Part shown: one piece after another, positions 32,730 through 41,387 of the stretch
Layout of the letters: each line of letters begins with the position of its first letter
Position numbering within the stretch: position 1 is the stretch's first letter
DNA from: Candidatus Defluviilinea proxima
Lineage (GTDB): Bacteria > Chloroflexota > Anaerolineae > Anaerolineales > Villigracilaceae
NCBI GenBank assembly: GCA_016721115.1
Contig: JADKIW010000001.1
Span: 2,805,501 to 2,869,500, forward strand
Length of the DNA: 64,000 bases
Direction: 5' to 3'
Notes under the pieces: model-generated
The model's input: the letters and a program-made list of their open reading frames with translations, nothing else
The model's database searches: none
What the model was told of the DNA's origin: nothing
Translations under genes and position numbers: made by a program

Positions 32730-34490
32730 ATGAAACCAGTAAAGAAGCAAGCCACAAAAAAGCAACCTACAAAGAAAGTCATTCAAAAAAAGAGATCCCC
32801 CAAAACTGTGGATGTTCCAAGGGAAGATGTGCCTATTCCTAAGCTTGTTCAGGAAGTTATGGCGACTCAACCTAAATCTGATCCTGAACTTGAAAACCCA
32901 ATCTATAAAAATTCAAATGCGCTGTTAGTGATTGCTTTAGTTCTTGGTTGGATGTTCGACAATCTTTTCTGGAAAAAGGATATTGGCATCAATTTTCCTA
33001 TATTTTTAGTCCTATGTTTGTTAGGTGGTGGTTATTGGCTGTTCTCAAATAAGATACGACCAGCAAAAAATAGTGTCTGGTTACTTGTTCCGCTCTTGTT
33101 CTTTTCCGTTTTTACGATTATCCGACAAGAGCCTTTAACTGTTTTTCTTGGCTTTACTTTTGCATTGTTTTCTGTTGGTTTGTTTGCAACGTCCTATATG
33201 GGCGGGCATTGGACGCAATATGGATTTGGGAATTACATAAACAAATTTTTTCTTTTGATTGGTGATGTGCTAACTGGACTTTTGCTATATGCCCCCAGAG
33301 CGCGTAAAGTTCAAATTGAATCTGTTACAGGACAAAAGAGTTTCACAATCTGGGCGTTACTGCGTGGATTGGCGATTGCCTTGCCGATCGTTGCCTGTTT
33401 TGGGTCCCTGTTGGCGGCTGGTGATGTGGTATTTGAGAGAAAGCTGGATGACCTTCTTAATCTTGAGGATCTTTCAGATAATATATTCCGTGGGATTTTG
33501 ATATTGATCTATGCCTATCTGCTAGCTGGCGTGTTTATACATTCCGCATGGAAAAGTAAAGATGAAAAGTTGAATGGGGAACACATACCGACCGTCAAAC
33601 CGTTTCTTGGATTTGCAGAGTCAACAGTTATTCTAGGTAGTGTGATTATTTTGTTCATCGCTTTTGTCGTTGTACAGTTTCAATATTTTTTTGGCGGTCA
33701 GGCAAACATTGGAGTTGATGGGTATACATATTCCCAGTATGCACGCCGTGGATTCAACGAATTGATTGCAGTGGCCTTTTTGAGTCTTATTTTATCGATT
33801 GTGCTGAGCACTATTGTCCGAAGAGAAATGGATACTCAAAAGAGAATATTCTCAGGGTTAAATATAGCTACTGTAGCTCTCGTTATGGTTATTTTAGTTT
33901 CAGCCTATCAACGTATCTCTCTTAGTATTTGGTGGCATGGTTTCTCAAGACTTCGCCTTTACCCACGTATCTTCTTAATATGGCTTGCCGTGTTGCTGAT
34001 TGCTGTTGTTGCTCTTGAAGTGACGCAACGTCAAAGACACTTCACTCTTGCGCTGGTCTTTGCTGCTATGGGTTTTGCAGTATCCATAACATTGGTTAAT
34101 ATTGATGCGGCCATTATTAAACATAATGTTCCTCGCACTTTACAGGGCAAGAATCTGAATGTTGCCCATCTTGCTTCGCTTTCAGATGATTCTGTACCTG
34201 CTTTGGTAGATGAATTTCGTTCATCATCGTATCCAGAATGGGTGCATGAAGGGGTTGGGGCGGCTCTCGTATGTTATTTGCATTTTGATAATTATGACGA
34301 TAGCGTGAAGGATTGGCGCTCTTTTAACTTGTCCCAATGGCAGGCACATAGTATGTTACAAGGAATTGAAAGAGAAATTCAAAATTATAGCGTTGATGCC
34401 AAACAACGATGGAATGTGAAAGTAAGAACCCCTCATAATGTATGGTATGAGTGTGAGGACTATGATGCTGCAAACGATAACGAGAATTGA
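32730..34490 (+). CDS. DUF4173-type integral membrane protein
   Basis: A 586-residue membrane protein. A Lys-rich start (KKQATKKQPTKK) and soluble region to about 65 precede about a dozen hydrophobic helices to residue 465, then a soluble C-terminal domain of 120 residues (VAHLASLSDDSVPALVDEF, WRSFNLSQWQAHSML). Pieces such as KDIGINFPIFLVLCLLG, WTQYGFGNYI and YTYSQYARRGFNELI match the DUF4173 family, whose function is unknown. The gene is clearly richer in A/T than its neighbours (about 38% G+C in the line at 33661 against 65% at 36361) and interrupts the formate dehydrogenase genes, so it looks inserted. AGGAGG precedes its ATG. Confidence 0.85.
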   Translation: MKPVKKQATKKQPTKKVIQKKRSPKTVDVPREDVPIPKLVQEVMATQPKSDPELENPIYKNSNALLVIALVLGWMFDNLFWKKDIGINFPIFLVLCLLGGGYWLFSNKIRPAKNSVWLLVPLLFFSVFTIIRQEPLTVFLGFTFALFSVGLFATSYMGGHWTQYGFGNYINKFFLLIGDVLTGLLLYAPRARKVQIESVTGQKSFTIWALLRGLAIALPIVACFGSLLAAGDVVFERKLDDLLNLEDLSDNIFRGILILIYAYLLAGVFIHSAWKSKDEKLNGEHIPTVKPFLGFAESTVILGSVIILFIAFVVVQFQYFFGGQANIGVDGYTYSQYARRGFNELIAVAFLSLILSIVLSTIVRREMDTQKRIFSGLNIATVALVMVILVSAYQRISLSIWWHGFSRLRLYPRIFLIWLAVLLIAVVALEVTQRQRHFTLALVFAAMGFAVSITLVNIDAAIIKHNVPRTLQGKNLNVAHLASLSDDSVPALVDEFRSSSYPEWVHEGVGAALVCYLHFDNYDDSVKDWRSFNLSQWQAHSMLQGIEREIQNYSVDAKQRWNVKVRTPHNVWYECEDYDAANDNEN

Positions 34491-34512
34491 GTAGTATTGC
34501 CAGGAGCAACTT

Positions 34513-35214
34513 ATGGCTGAAAATTCGACACTATTTATCGACGAAAATGAAATTTGTGTAGAACAAGGCAAAACGATTCTGGATGCCGCACGTGAAAATG
34601 GAATTGACATTCCAACCATATGCTTTCACGAAGCCACCACAGCGAACGGACTGTGTCGCATGTGTGTCGTTGAAGTGGAAGGGATGCGATTGCTTCAGCC
34701 TTCGTGTATTGTGCAAGTTGCCAAGGATATGAAGGTGAAGACACGCAGTGAACGAATTGACCGTGCCCGCAAGACGATCTTGGAAATGCTGGCATCCACC
34801 ATGGACTTGTCCGATGCGCCTGAGATTTTGACGATGATGGATGAATACGGCGCGAGCGCGGACCGCTTCCCTGATGCGGAACGACGCGAGTCAGAAGTGA
34901 TCGAAGATAATCCGATGTTTATCCGCGATTACTCGAAGTGCTTGTTGTGCTGGCGGTGTGTGCAAGTCTGCGCGGAGGATGCGCAGTATACGTACGCGAT
35001 CAATTTTGAGGGACGTGGATTTGAAACGCAGATCAGTACGTTCTTTGATAAACCCATCCCTGAAACAACGTGTGTGTTGTGCGGTCAATGTGTGGGAGTG
35101 TGTCCCACAGGTGCATTGAAGCCGAAGAGACAGTATTTATTGGAGCAAGGCATCTCTGCGGAAGATGTCAGCGTGATGAACACGGGCAGGAAACAACGAA
35201 AGGAAAAACGTTAG
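34513..35214 (+). CDS. Iron-sulfur electron-transfer subunit (HoxU/NuoG N-terminal type)
   Basis: A 233-residue protein with the N-terminal 2Fe-2S plant-type ferredoxin domain (CFHEATTANGLCRMCVVEVEG split by family spacing; Cys at about 37, 48, 51 and 65), the His/Cys 4Fe-4S region common to NuoG and HoxU (about 80-115) and two 4Fe-4S ferredoxin motifs, CLLCWRCVQVC near 144 and CVLCGQCVGVCP near 188. In FdsA-type enzymes this part is fused to the catalytic subunit; here it is a separate gene. It would pass electrons between the molybdenum subunit and the NuoEF-like fusion. The molybdenum gene begins 33 bases later, after an AACGTTT-rich spacer. Confidence 0.93.
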   Translation: MAENSTLFIDENEICVEQGKTILDAARENGIDIPTICFHEATTANGLCRMCVVEVEGMRLLQPSCIVQVAKDMKVKTRSERIDRARKTILEMLASTMDLSDAPEILTMMDEYGASADRFPDAERRESEVIEDNPMFIRDYSKCLLCWRCVQVCAEDAQYTYAINFEGRGFETQISTFFDKPIPETTCVLCGQCVGVCPTGALKPKRQYLLEQGISAEDVSVMNTGRKQRKEKR

Positions 35215-35247
35215 AACGTTTAAACGTGAAAACGTTTGGAGGCCCTT

Positions 35248-37497
35248 ATGGTTGCTGAACTCAAACTTGATGAAAAGCGTGTTGTTGCAGACCGAGTTGT
35301 CACAACCACTTGTCCCTACTGTGGCGTGGGATGTAGTTTAGAACTGCACGTCAAGGATGATTTTATTTTCAAGGTTACGTCGCCGTTCGATTCGCCTGTC
35401 AATCATGGAAACTTGTGTGTGAAGGGACGCTTTGGGTATGACTTTATCTATCACCCCAAGCGCGTGACCACTCCTTTAGTGCGAAGATATTTGTTAGATG
35501 GCAAGCCGAAGCCAGATGGACGCGAACAGGTCTTTGCCGTCAGTCGAGACGGTAAACCGATTCCCGATTCCCAAATTTCCAATCTCTGGGATTGGGTCGA
35601 AACCGATTGGGATACCGCGCTGAATATCACTGCGGATAACCTCACACGCATTTACAAACGCGATGGTTCAGATGCGATGGCGGTCTATTGTTGCGCCAAG
35701 GCCACGAATGAAGATAATTATCTGTTGCAAAAAATGTGGCGGACGTTGTTCCGCACGAACAATGTTGACCATTGCACGCGCTTATGCCATGCGGGATCGG
35801 TAGTTGCGCTTCTAAAAGCAATAGGTTCTTCAGCAATGAGCAATACGGCTTCGCAAGTGATCCAAAACGATGTGTTCATTGTCACGGGGTCGAACACGGG
35901 CGAGAATCATCCCATCATTGCGTTGCAGATGAAGGAAGCGGTGCAGAAATATGGCGCGAAGATGATCGTCGTGGACCCGCGCCGCATTGACTTGGTGGAC
36001 TTCGCCGAGTTGTGGCTGCCGCTCAAACCAGGGACGAATGTGCCTGTGTTCAGTGCGATGGCACATGTCATTGTCAAAGAGGGGTTGGTCAATCACGATT
36101 TTGTCGCGAAGCGCACGGAAGGCTTTCAGGATTTTATCGAGTCACTGGAAAAGTTCACGCCTGAATATGCCGAAGAACTTTCAGGTGTGCCTGCCGAAGA
36201 TATTCGCAAAGCGGCGCGGATGTATGCCACGGCGAAGAACGGCGCGATCTATTGGGGTATGGGCATCTCACAGCTTTCACATGGGACCGCCAGCGCGATG
36301 GCGCTCATCCATTTGGCGTTCCTCACAGGGCATATCGGGCGCGATGGCACGGGACTGAATCCTTTGCGCGGACAGAACAACGTGCAGGGCGCGAGCGACA
36401 TGGGCGCGATGCCGTTCCATTATCCCGGCTACATGCGCGTGGATAACGAAGCCAACGCGGCGAAATGGGAGCAGACCTGGAACATCGAACCCGGCGGTCT
36501 CTCGCGTAAACTCGGTCTCACCACTACTGAGATTTTGAGTCATGCGCATGAGGGCGGTGTGCGGGCGTTGTACATCATGGGCGAGAACCCGATGATGTCG
36601 GAGCCGAATCTCAACGAGACGCGCAAGCACATGACGCATCTCGAATTTCTCGTCGCGCAGGATCTGTTCATCAATGAGTCGGGCGCGTTTGCGGATGTCT
36701 TTCTGCCTGCGACTCCGTTCGCGGAAAAGGATGGGACGTTCACCAATACCGACAGGCGAGTCCAACGGGTGCGGACGGCTCAACCGCCCCGTGGGCTGGC
36801 GCGTCCAGATTGGCAAATACTTTGTGATCTGGCGAGCAGGCTCGAGCGTAGATTGAAGCGTAGCTCTTCATCCAAATGGGATTATGAATCGCCGGAGGAA
36901 ATCCTGCGTGAGATGGCGTCCGTCAACAAGGATTATGCGGGCGTGACATATGAACGCATCGACAAGGTCGGGTTGATCTATCCCGTGCCTGATATGGATC
37001 ATCCTGGCACGCCGACGCTGTTCACCGAGACCTTCCCTAGCGGGCGCGGAAAATTCCACGTGCTCGATTATGTGCCCGTGATGGAGGAAGCCGATGACGA
37101 GTATCCGTTCATTTTGACGACGGGGCGGTTGCTCGAACACTGGCACGGCGGGACGATGACGCGCAACTCGGCGCTAAATGAGGCGTACCCCGAAGCGCGC
37201 GTGGAGATGCACCCCGCGGACGCGGAGATGCACGGCATCACGAATAACATGCCTGTGCGCGTGACGTCGCGCCGCGGTGAAATTGTTTTGCGCGCCACTG
37301 TCACCGAGAAGACGACGGTGGGCGTGGTGTTTATCCCGTGGCATTTCGCCGAAGCCGCCGCAAATTTATTGACGAACGACGCGCTCGACCCGCAGGCGTT
37401 GATTCCCGAGTTCAAGGCGTGCGCGGTGCAGGTGTTCCCGGCGAGGGAGGATGAGTTGGCGAATCCTGAGGTTGAGGTGAAGAGGGGGAGGTATTAG
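35248..37497 (+). CDS. fdhA: Formate dehydrogenase catalytic (molybdopterin) subunit, Cys type
   Basis: A 750-residue molybdopterin oxidoreductase. The N-terminal 4Fe-4S site is CPYCGVGC followed by NLCVKGRFGYDF. The metal ligand position in RLCHAGSV is Cys where E. coli FdhF has selenocysteine, so no SECIS is needed. Other marks are GSNTGENHP, IVVDPRR, GMGISQ, NPLRGQNNVQGASDMG (in 16-residue form typical of formate dehydrogenase alpha) and the C-terminal MGD-binding domain (FILTTGRLLEHWHGG, HPADAEMHGI). The start at 35248 follows GGAGG by 6 bases. It catalyses formate/CO2 conversion and needs bis-MGD; no fdhD or maturation gene is in the window. Confidence 0.93.
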   Translation: MVAELKLDEKRVVADRVVTTTCPYCGVGCSLELHVKDDFIFKVTSPFDSPVNHGNLCVKGRFGYDFIYHPKRVTTPLVRRYLLDGKPKPDGREQVFAVSRDGKPIPDSQISNLWDWVETDWDTALNITADNLTRIYKRDGSDAMAVYCCAKATNEDNYLLQKMWRTLFRTNNVDHCTRLCHAGSVVALLKAIGSSAMSNTASQVIQNDVFIVTGSNTGENHPIIALQMKEAVQKYGAKMIVVDPRRIDLVDFAELWLPLKPGTNVPVFSAMAHVIVKEGLVNHDFVAKRTEGFQDFIESLEKFTPEYAEELSGVPAEDIRKAARMYATAKNGAIYWGMGISQLSHGTASAMALIHLAFLTGHIGRDGTGLNPLRGQNNVQGASDMGAMPFHYPGYMRVDNEANAAKWEQTWNIEPGGLSRKLGLTTTEILSHAHEGGVRALYIMGENPMMSEPNLNETRKHMTHLEFLVAQDLFINESGAFADVFLPATPFAEKDGTFTNTDRRVQRVRTAQPPRGLARPDWQILCDLASRLERRLKRSSSSKWDYESPEEILREMASVNKDYAGVTYERIDKVGLIYPVPDMDHPGTPTLFTETFPSGRGKFHVLDYVPVMEEADDEYPFILTTGRLLEHWHGGTMTRNSALNEAYPEARVEMHPADAEMHGITNNMPVRVTSRRGEIVLRATVTEKTTVGVVFIPWHFAEAAANLLTNDALDPQALIPEFKACAVQVFPAREDELANPEVEVKRGRY

Positions 37498-37510
37498 GGG
37501 TTTATAGAAA

Positions 37511-37544
37511 ACAGAACCCCGAAAAATTATTTTCGGGGTTCTGT
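37511..37544. terminator. Bidirectional terminator between fdhA and the DUF262 gene
   Basis: Perfect 15-bp stem (37511-37525 with 37530-37544) and 4-base loop between two convergent genes ending at 37497 and 37547. Confidence 0.85.
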
Positions 37545-37546
37545 TA

Positions 37547-39367
37547 TTAATTGGTAGTTTCTTCGAAGACAATTCCGTATCTGTTTATTATGCTTTGTCG
37601 AGTTTCGTTTGTGTATTTGTTGATAATGTCATATATTGCTTTGGCACGATCTTCAAGAAAGAGCTTAAATAGACCGTTATATGCTTCGTCTGCTATAAGT
37701 TCTTTTGGTATTTTATGACTTAGCAAACAGTTTGCCAAATTTTGATTTGAATATTGCTGAATTTCAGAAAGATAAGTCTGAGGTGGTTTCTTTCCGATTT
37801 TTATGTTGGTGATTTTGGGTATAAGTGTTCTATTGACAACACAGTCAGCCAATTGCTCTGCTTCCTCTTGTTCTATATCTAAGGACGGTGAATTATTAAT
37901 ATAGGCACTAGGGTATATGTGATGGTCGTCAAGGTTTGGTACATTGATTAATTTCTGTGAGCTGTTCCAATCCATTAAACCCTTTGACTCGTAGTTTAGT
38001 AAGTTCAATACACCTCTATAAATAGCGCTTGTTCGTTTTGAATAGCTAAATAGGTCTGCGGATTCTGCAATTAATGGTCTCATCCTATTGAAGTAGCCTC
38101 TAATATTTATTTTCTCATCATTTGCAATTTGAGTTAATGCCTTACTGTCTGCAATAATAATTTCATTAGACGAAGAACTGTATCTGTTTGAAAAAATAGA
38201 AGACCAATACCAAAACTCTAGAAACTGACGTTGTTCCTCAGTTATCTGATCGAAACCTTTTGTATGATGCCTGAACATCATTATTGGTATGACCATGTTT
38301 TCTGATGGCATCCAATCTTGGGACAGAATATAATGTTGACCTGATAAATAACTAAGGCTTTCTGCGTACAACTTACATACTTTGTCCCAGTGTTTGTTGA
38401 AGTCATCTGCATCGAGTTCGTCTAGAATTGCTTTTCGATCAATAGCCAACGCCTTCCCGTCTTCCACCCCGCAAATATATGCAATCGCGCGTACAACAAT
38501 TTCTCTGTTTAGTTTCAATTTGTTTTGATCTTCAAACTCCTCAACTTTCTTGCGTAAGTTGAAACCATGATAAAGTTTGGCAGCCAAAATATCTGTGAAG
38601 CTTAATTGAATGCCGCGGCTATTACTGCGTTCGAAAAAGATGCAAAACTTATCTAAGTTCATGTCGAGCAAATAATACGCCACCATTTTTTGCTGCTTAT
38701 AGAGATCGTTTAATTTTCTAATTGTTCGACGAAATATCTTTTCGCAAGCCCTCTTTCTGTTTAGTGTTTCGGAGTCAGTTGCACTTAATCGTTTCTTTGC
38801 AAAAAGCGTTTGACTAAATCGTTGATTGAAATCTTCATCTTCCTCAAGTTTTCCAGTTTCAACATCATATGCGTCTGAAAGTTTTATAGAAATAGATTTC
38901 TCACTTTCTTCTCCAGAAACCTCTTTAAAAATTTCTTCAAGTGGTTTATCTTTCGCCGCTTCTTCATCTAAGTCTTCATTTAATATAAGATAAACCGTAT
39001 CTTTTCCAACGATTGCTCTATGGATAGACGTGATTCGCTGTTGTCCGTCGAGGACAACTTTTAAATTTTCTGTTTGGGTCTTTAATTTGATTTGTTCAGT
39101 AGAAAAATCATACGTTTTCAATTTGGCGTTACTCCCCTTGCCTCTTCTTGGTCTCATGTCAATTTCTCGCAATGTCATCCCGAACGATGGCTTGCCGTAT
39201 ATGATAGTGCCTATAAAAATATCTTTAATTAATGAGTCGAAAAGATCATATGTTTGCTCGAGTTCCCATCGAAAATCACGCTGAAACTCTGGGAGCATTA
39301 TTGATTTTCCTTCAATTCCCTGTACGATATCTAGTAAAGATTCTGTTTGGCTTTGATTTTCATTCAT
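37547..39367 (-). CDS. DUF262/DUF1524 protein, GmrSD/SspE-like putative anti-phage nuclease
   Basis: A 606-residue protein. The N-terminal DUF262 (ParB-like NTPase/nuclease) domain has LPEFQRDFRWELEQ near 25-38 and the diagnostic DGQQR at 107-111. After a long helical middle, the C-terminal DUF1524 part has the HNH-type DDHHIYPSAY around His482-His483 and NRTLIPKITNIKIGKKPP near 515. This one-chain arrangement is that of GmrSD type IV restriction enzymes, BrxU and SspE, which use nucleotide binding to control cleavage of modified or foreign DNA. It stands alone, is distinctly AT-rich (about 30% G+C at 38161-38220) and flanks a palindrome-rich stretch, so recent acquisition is likely. AGGAGG precedes the start. 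Confidence 0.88.
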   Translation of the reverse strand: MNENQSQTESLLDIVQGIEGKSIMLPEFQRDFRWELEQTYDLFDSLIKDIFIGTIIYGKPSFGMTLREIDMRPRRGKGSNAKLKTYDFSTEQIKLKTQTENLKVVLDGQQRITSIHRAIVGKDTVYLILNEDLDEEAAKDKPLEEIFKEVSGEESEKSISIKLSDAYDVETGKLEEDEDFNQRFSQTLFAKKRLSATDSETLNRKRACEKIFRRTIRKLNDLYKQQKMVAYYLLDMNLDKFCIFFERSNSRGIQLSFTDILAAKLYHGFNLRKKVEEFEDQNKLKLNREIVVRAIAYICGVEDGKALAIDRKAILDELDADDFNKHWDKVCKLYAESLSYLSGQHYILSQDWMPSENMVIPIMMFRHHTKGFDQITEEQRQFLEFWYWSSIFSNRYSSSSNEIIIADSKALTQIANDEKINIRGYFNRMRPLIAESADLFSYSKRTSAIYRGVLNLLNYESKGLMDWNSSQKLINVPNLDDHHIYPSAYINNSPSLDIEQEEAEQLADCVVNRTLIPKITNIKIGKKPPQTYLSEIQQYSNQNLANCLLSHKIPKELIADEAYNGLFKLFLEDRAKAIYDIINKYTNETRQSIINRYGIVFEETTN

Positions 39368-39437
39368 GAGTAGCCTCCTACTGGTAATTTGGTGATGGAA
39401 ACGGACTTTGCGATGCGTGTCATGACCTCACCCTGAT

Positions 39438-39690
39438 TGTGACGATTGATCGGCGTGTTGGTTGGACCTATCCCCCCGCCCTTCCCAAATGGGAAGGGGG
39501 CTGATCGTTTGATGGGCTTGTTGACTTTCCGAGGATGAACTTTGTTCGAGGATGGTTTGGGCTTCTCCCCCGTGGGGGAGACGGGAGAGGGGTTTGTCTT
39601 GTGACCTCACCACTTCGACAGGCTCAGTGCGGCGCCTGTTTGTGATGATTGATCGGCGTGTTGACTTGTCCCTCTCCCGCGGGGAGAGGG
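39438..39690. repeat. Palindrome-rich, gene-free stretch (39368-39753) beside the DUF262 gene
   Basis: No gene is seen in 39368-39753. It holds two direct copies of TGTGA(C/T)GATTGATCGGCGTGTTG-type sequence, 23 bases each (39438-39460 and 39641-39663), and three compact hairpins: CCCTTCCC/GGGAAGGG (39479-39498), TCTCCCCC/GGGGGAGA (39564-39581) and CCCTCTCCC/GGGAGAGGG (39670-39690). A piece of the CTTCGACAGGCTCAG family lies at 39613-39627. It resembles a REP-type cluster. The outer part next to the DUF262 start holds its ribosome site. Confidence 0.75.
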
Positions 39691-39753
39691 TATGGAGTTG
39701 ACTTCTTTTCTATATGCCCTGTCATAAATATTTCCTTGCGGAAGATTATACCG

Positions 39754-40482
39754 CTACCGCAAATCTTGATAACCGAGATCAAGCATCCACTGGCAGATGA
39801 TGGGACCTCCAAATTCATCTGGTTGTGGCTCGCCATACGTTTCGATTGGCAGGCCGATGAATCCACGGAAGTAGCCAGATGGCCCGGTGAGTTGCTCTTG
39901 TGCAGCAGAGGAAAGTTCCTTGTCGCCGATCGCGATGGCGTGGATGTGATAGGCTGAGTCTTGATATAACTCTCCATAATCACGAAACCAGGCGGCAAAA
40001 CCTGCCGTCCGCAGGGCGTGGATCATCACTGGGATATCATCCCATAGCACGGTGTACGTTCCGTACTGCATCACGGAAAGGTCCACTGCGCCGCCGCCCA
40101 GATGCGTGCCAAAGGATGCTGAACCGTTGTCGTGATAGCTTCCCTGTGTGATGGCGTATTCTGTGAGGTCGATCTCGCCACCGTATAGCTCTTGCGCATG
40201 CGCGAGCATGGACAGCGTGCGCTGATTCACTGTCCAGCCGTTGACATCGGCTCGTGCGTAATCGTCAGGCGGCTTCTGGCATCCTGTTGGCTCGGGTGTG
40301 GACGTCGATGTGGGAATTGTTGTCGCTGTGAGCGTTGGTGGAATAGGCGTTTGAGTGGCTGTCAGTGAAGGCGTGACAGGTGTCACGGTTGGGGGTGAGG
40401 CGGTAGGCACAAACGAGTTAACGCAAGCAACCAGAAACAGCAACGACAATAGCCAGATGAAAATAGTGTTCCGTGTTTTCAT
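39754..40482 (-). CDS. Lipoprotein with M15-like (VanY/hedgehog-type) peptidase features
   Basis: A 242-residue lipoprotein with lipobox LFLVAC (Cys20) and a long Thr/Pro linker to about residue 66. In the following domain FGTHLGGGAVDLSV (about 125-138) and AYHIHAIAIGD (about 182-192) supply His, Asp and His in the order of zinc ligands in M15 and hedgehog-type peptidases (SxHxxGxAxD ... HxH). HALRTAGFAAWFRDYGE lies between, as in M15. A role in peptidoglycan trimming outside the membrane is plausible but not shown. A second Cys pair (Cys67 and the Cys near 232) may form a disulfide. Confidence 0.65.
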   Translation of the reverse strand: MKTRNTIFIWLLSLLFLVACVNSFVPTASPPTVTPVTPSLTATQTPIPPTLTATTIPTSTSTPEPTGCQKPPDDYARADVNGWTVNQRTLSMLAHAQELYGGEIDLTEYAITQGSYHDNGSASFGTHLGGGAVDLSVMQYGTYTVLWDDIPVMIHALRTAGFAAWFRDYGELYQDSAYHIHAIAIGDKELSSAAQEQLTGPSGYFRGFIGLPIETYGEPQPDEFGGPIICQWMLDLGYQDLR

Positions 40483-40514
40483 TATTTTTAGAAAGTATTT
40501 TGAAATTCGCTTTT

Positions 40515-40604
40515 AACCACAGATGAACGCAGATAAAAAGGATTTAAGAGTTCGTTGATGGCAGTTTATCTGAAAATCGGCGTTCATCCGTGTTGATCTG
40601 TGGT
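40515..40604. repeat. Long imperfect inverted repeat (AACCACAGATGAA type)
   Basis: AACCACAGATGAACGCAGAT at the left and a matching ATCCGTGTTGATCTGTGGT-type arm at the right flank a short centre. From memory, such AACCACAGAT...ATCTGTGGTT repeats are dispersed in many bacterial genomes. It lies between divergent genes. Confidence 0.65.
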
Positions 40605-40747
40605 GTATTGAGTGGAGTAACATCTGCATACTTTTTGTCCCTTTTGATGAGATTATACTCCTCTGTCGATATTCGCCGTTGCGGCATTCATTCAATCAGG
40701 ACTACAATAGCCTCAAGATCGAAATCAATTTCATCAGCGGAGGCACC

Positions 40748-41380
40748 ATGTCTGATTTTGCGTTGGAAGCGTTGTCGCGTTTGCGGGATGGGAGTAATTT
40801 TCAGTGGTATGTGATTCCATTGCTGGCTTTTGTATTCTATGTCTATACTGTTGAAGCCGAGAAACGCAATTGGAATCTTGTATTGGCAGGTCTCGCCTTT
40901 TGGGGCGCGGACTGGCTGAATGAGATCATCAACAGCCTTGTGTTGCGTGGTACGGGGTACGCTCCCATTTGGGCGGAGCCAGGTCCCACCGCGTATCTCA
41001 TTTTGGTTGGCTTGAATATTGAAACAATGTTCATGTTCGCAGTAGCGGGAATTATTTGGACAAAGATGCTGCATCCCGATAAGAACTTCAAATACCTTGG
41101 TATTCCAAATCGTTGGGCGGTAGCGCTCGGCGGTGCGGCCTTTTCTGTTCTCATCGAATACTTCCTCAACTCTGCCAATGCACTCACATGGGATTATGCA
41201 TGGTGGAATCGTGGTACGCCGATCTTGATTTTTATTTTCGGATATTTGTGGTTCTTTGTGTTCTCCTTTTGGGTTTTTGATCTGAAAGAACTCAAACAAA
41301 AGATACAAGTCGTTGGCACGCTTTGGGCTGTGGATATTGTTGCCTTGATCGTGTTTGCAGGCTTCTTGAAATGGATCTAA
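40748..41380 (+). CDS. Six-helix integral membrane protein of unknown function
   Basis: A 210-residue membrane protein with about six hydrophobic helices (about 20-36, 42-62, 82-108, 124-145, 158-178, 187-207). Notable conserved-looking polar residues within helices are WGADWLNEIIN, GLNIETMFMF and IEYFLNSANALTWDYAWWN, which suggest a functional site in the membrane. I do not recognise the family. GGAGG lies 7 bases before the ATG at 40748; a longer reading to 40679 lacks such a site. GATTATACT at about 40650 may be its promoter. The YigZ-family gene follows after 7 bases. Confidence 0.75.
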   Translation: MSDFALEALSRLRDGSNFQWYVIPLLAFVFYVYTVEAEKRNWNLVLAGLAFWGADWLNEIINSLVLRGTGYAPIWAEPGPTAYLILVGLNIETMFMFAVAGIIWTKMLHPDKNFKYLGIPNRWAVALGGAAFSVLIEYFLNSANALTWDYAWWNRGTPILIFIFGYLWFFVFSFWVFDLKELKQKIQVVGTLWAVDIVALIVFAGFLKWI

Positions 41381-41387
41381 AGATAGA

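Noticed and set aside
35215..35247. Operator in the AACGTTTAAACGTGAAAACGTTT-like spacer before fdhA
   Set aside because: The repeats are short and irregular and lie inside a transcribed operon next to the ribosome site; not enough to call a site.
35770..35830. Selenocysteine codon in the formate dehydrogenase catalytic subunit
   Set aside because: The ligand position in RLCHAGSV is encoded by a Cys codon (TGC), and no in-frame TGA is present.
39368..39753. CRISPR array next to the DUF262 gene
   Set aside because: Only two direct copies, 180 bases apart, and the palindromes differ from one another.
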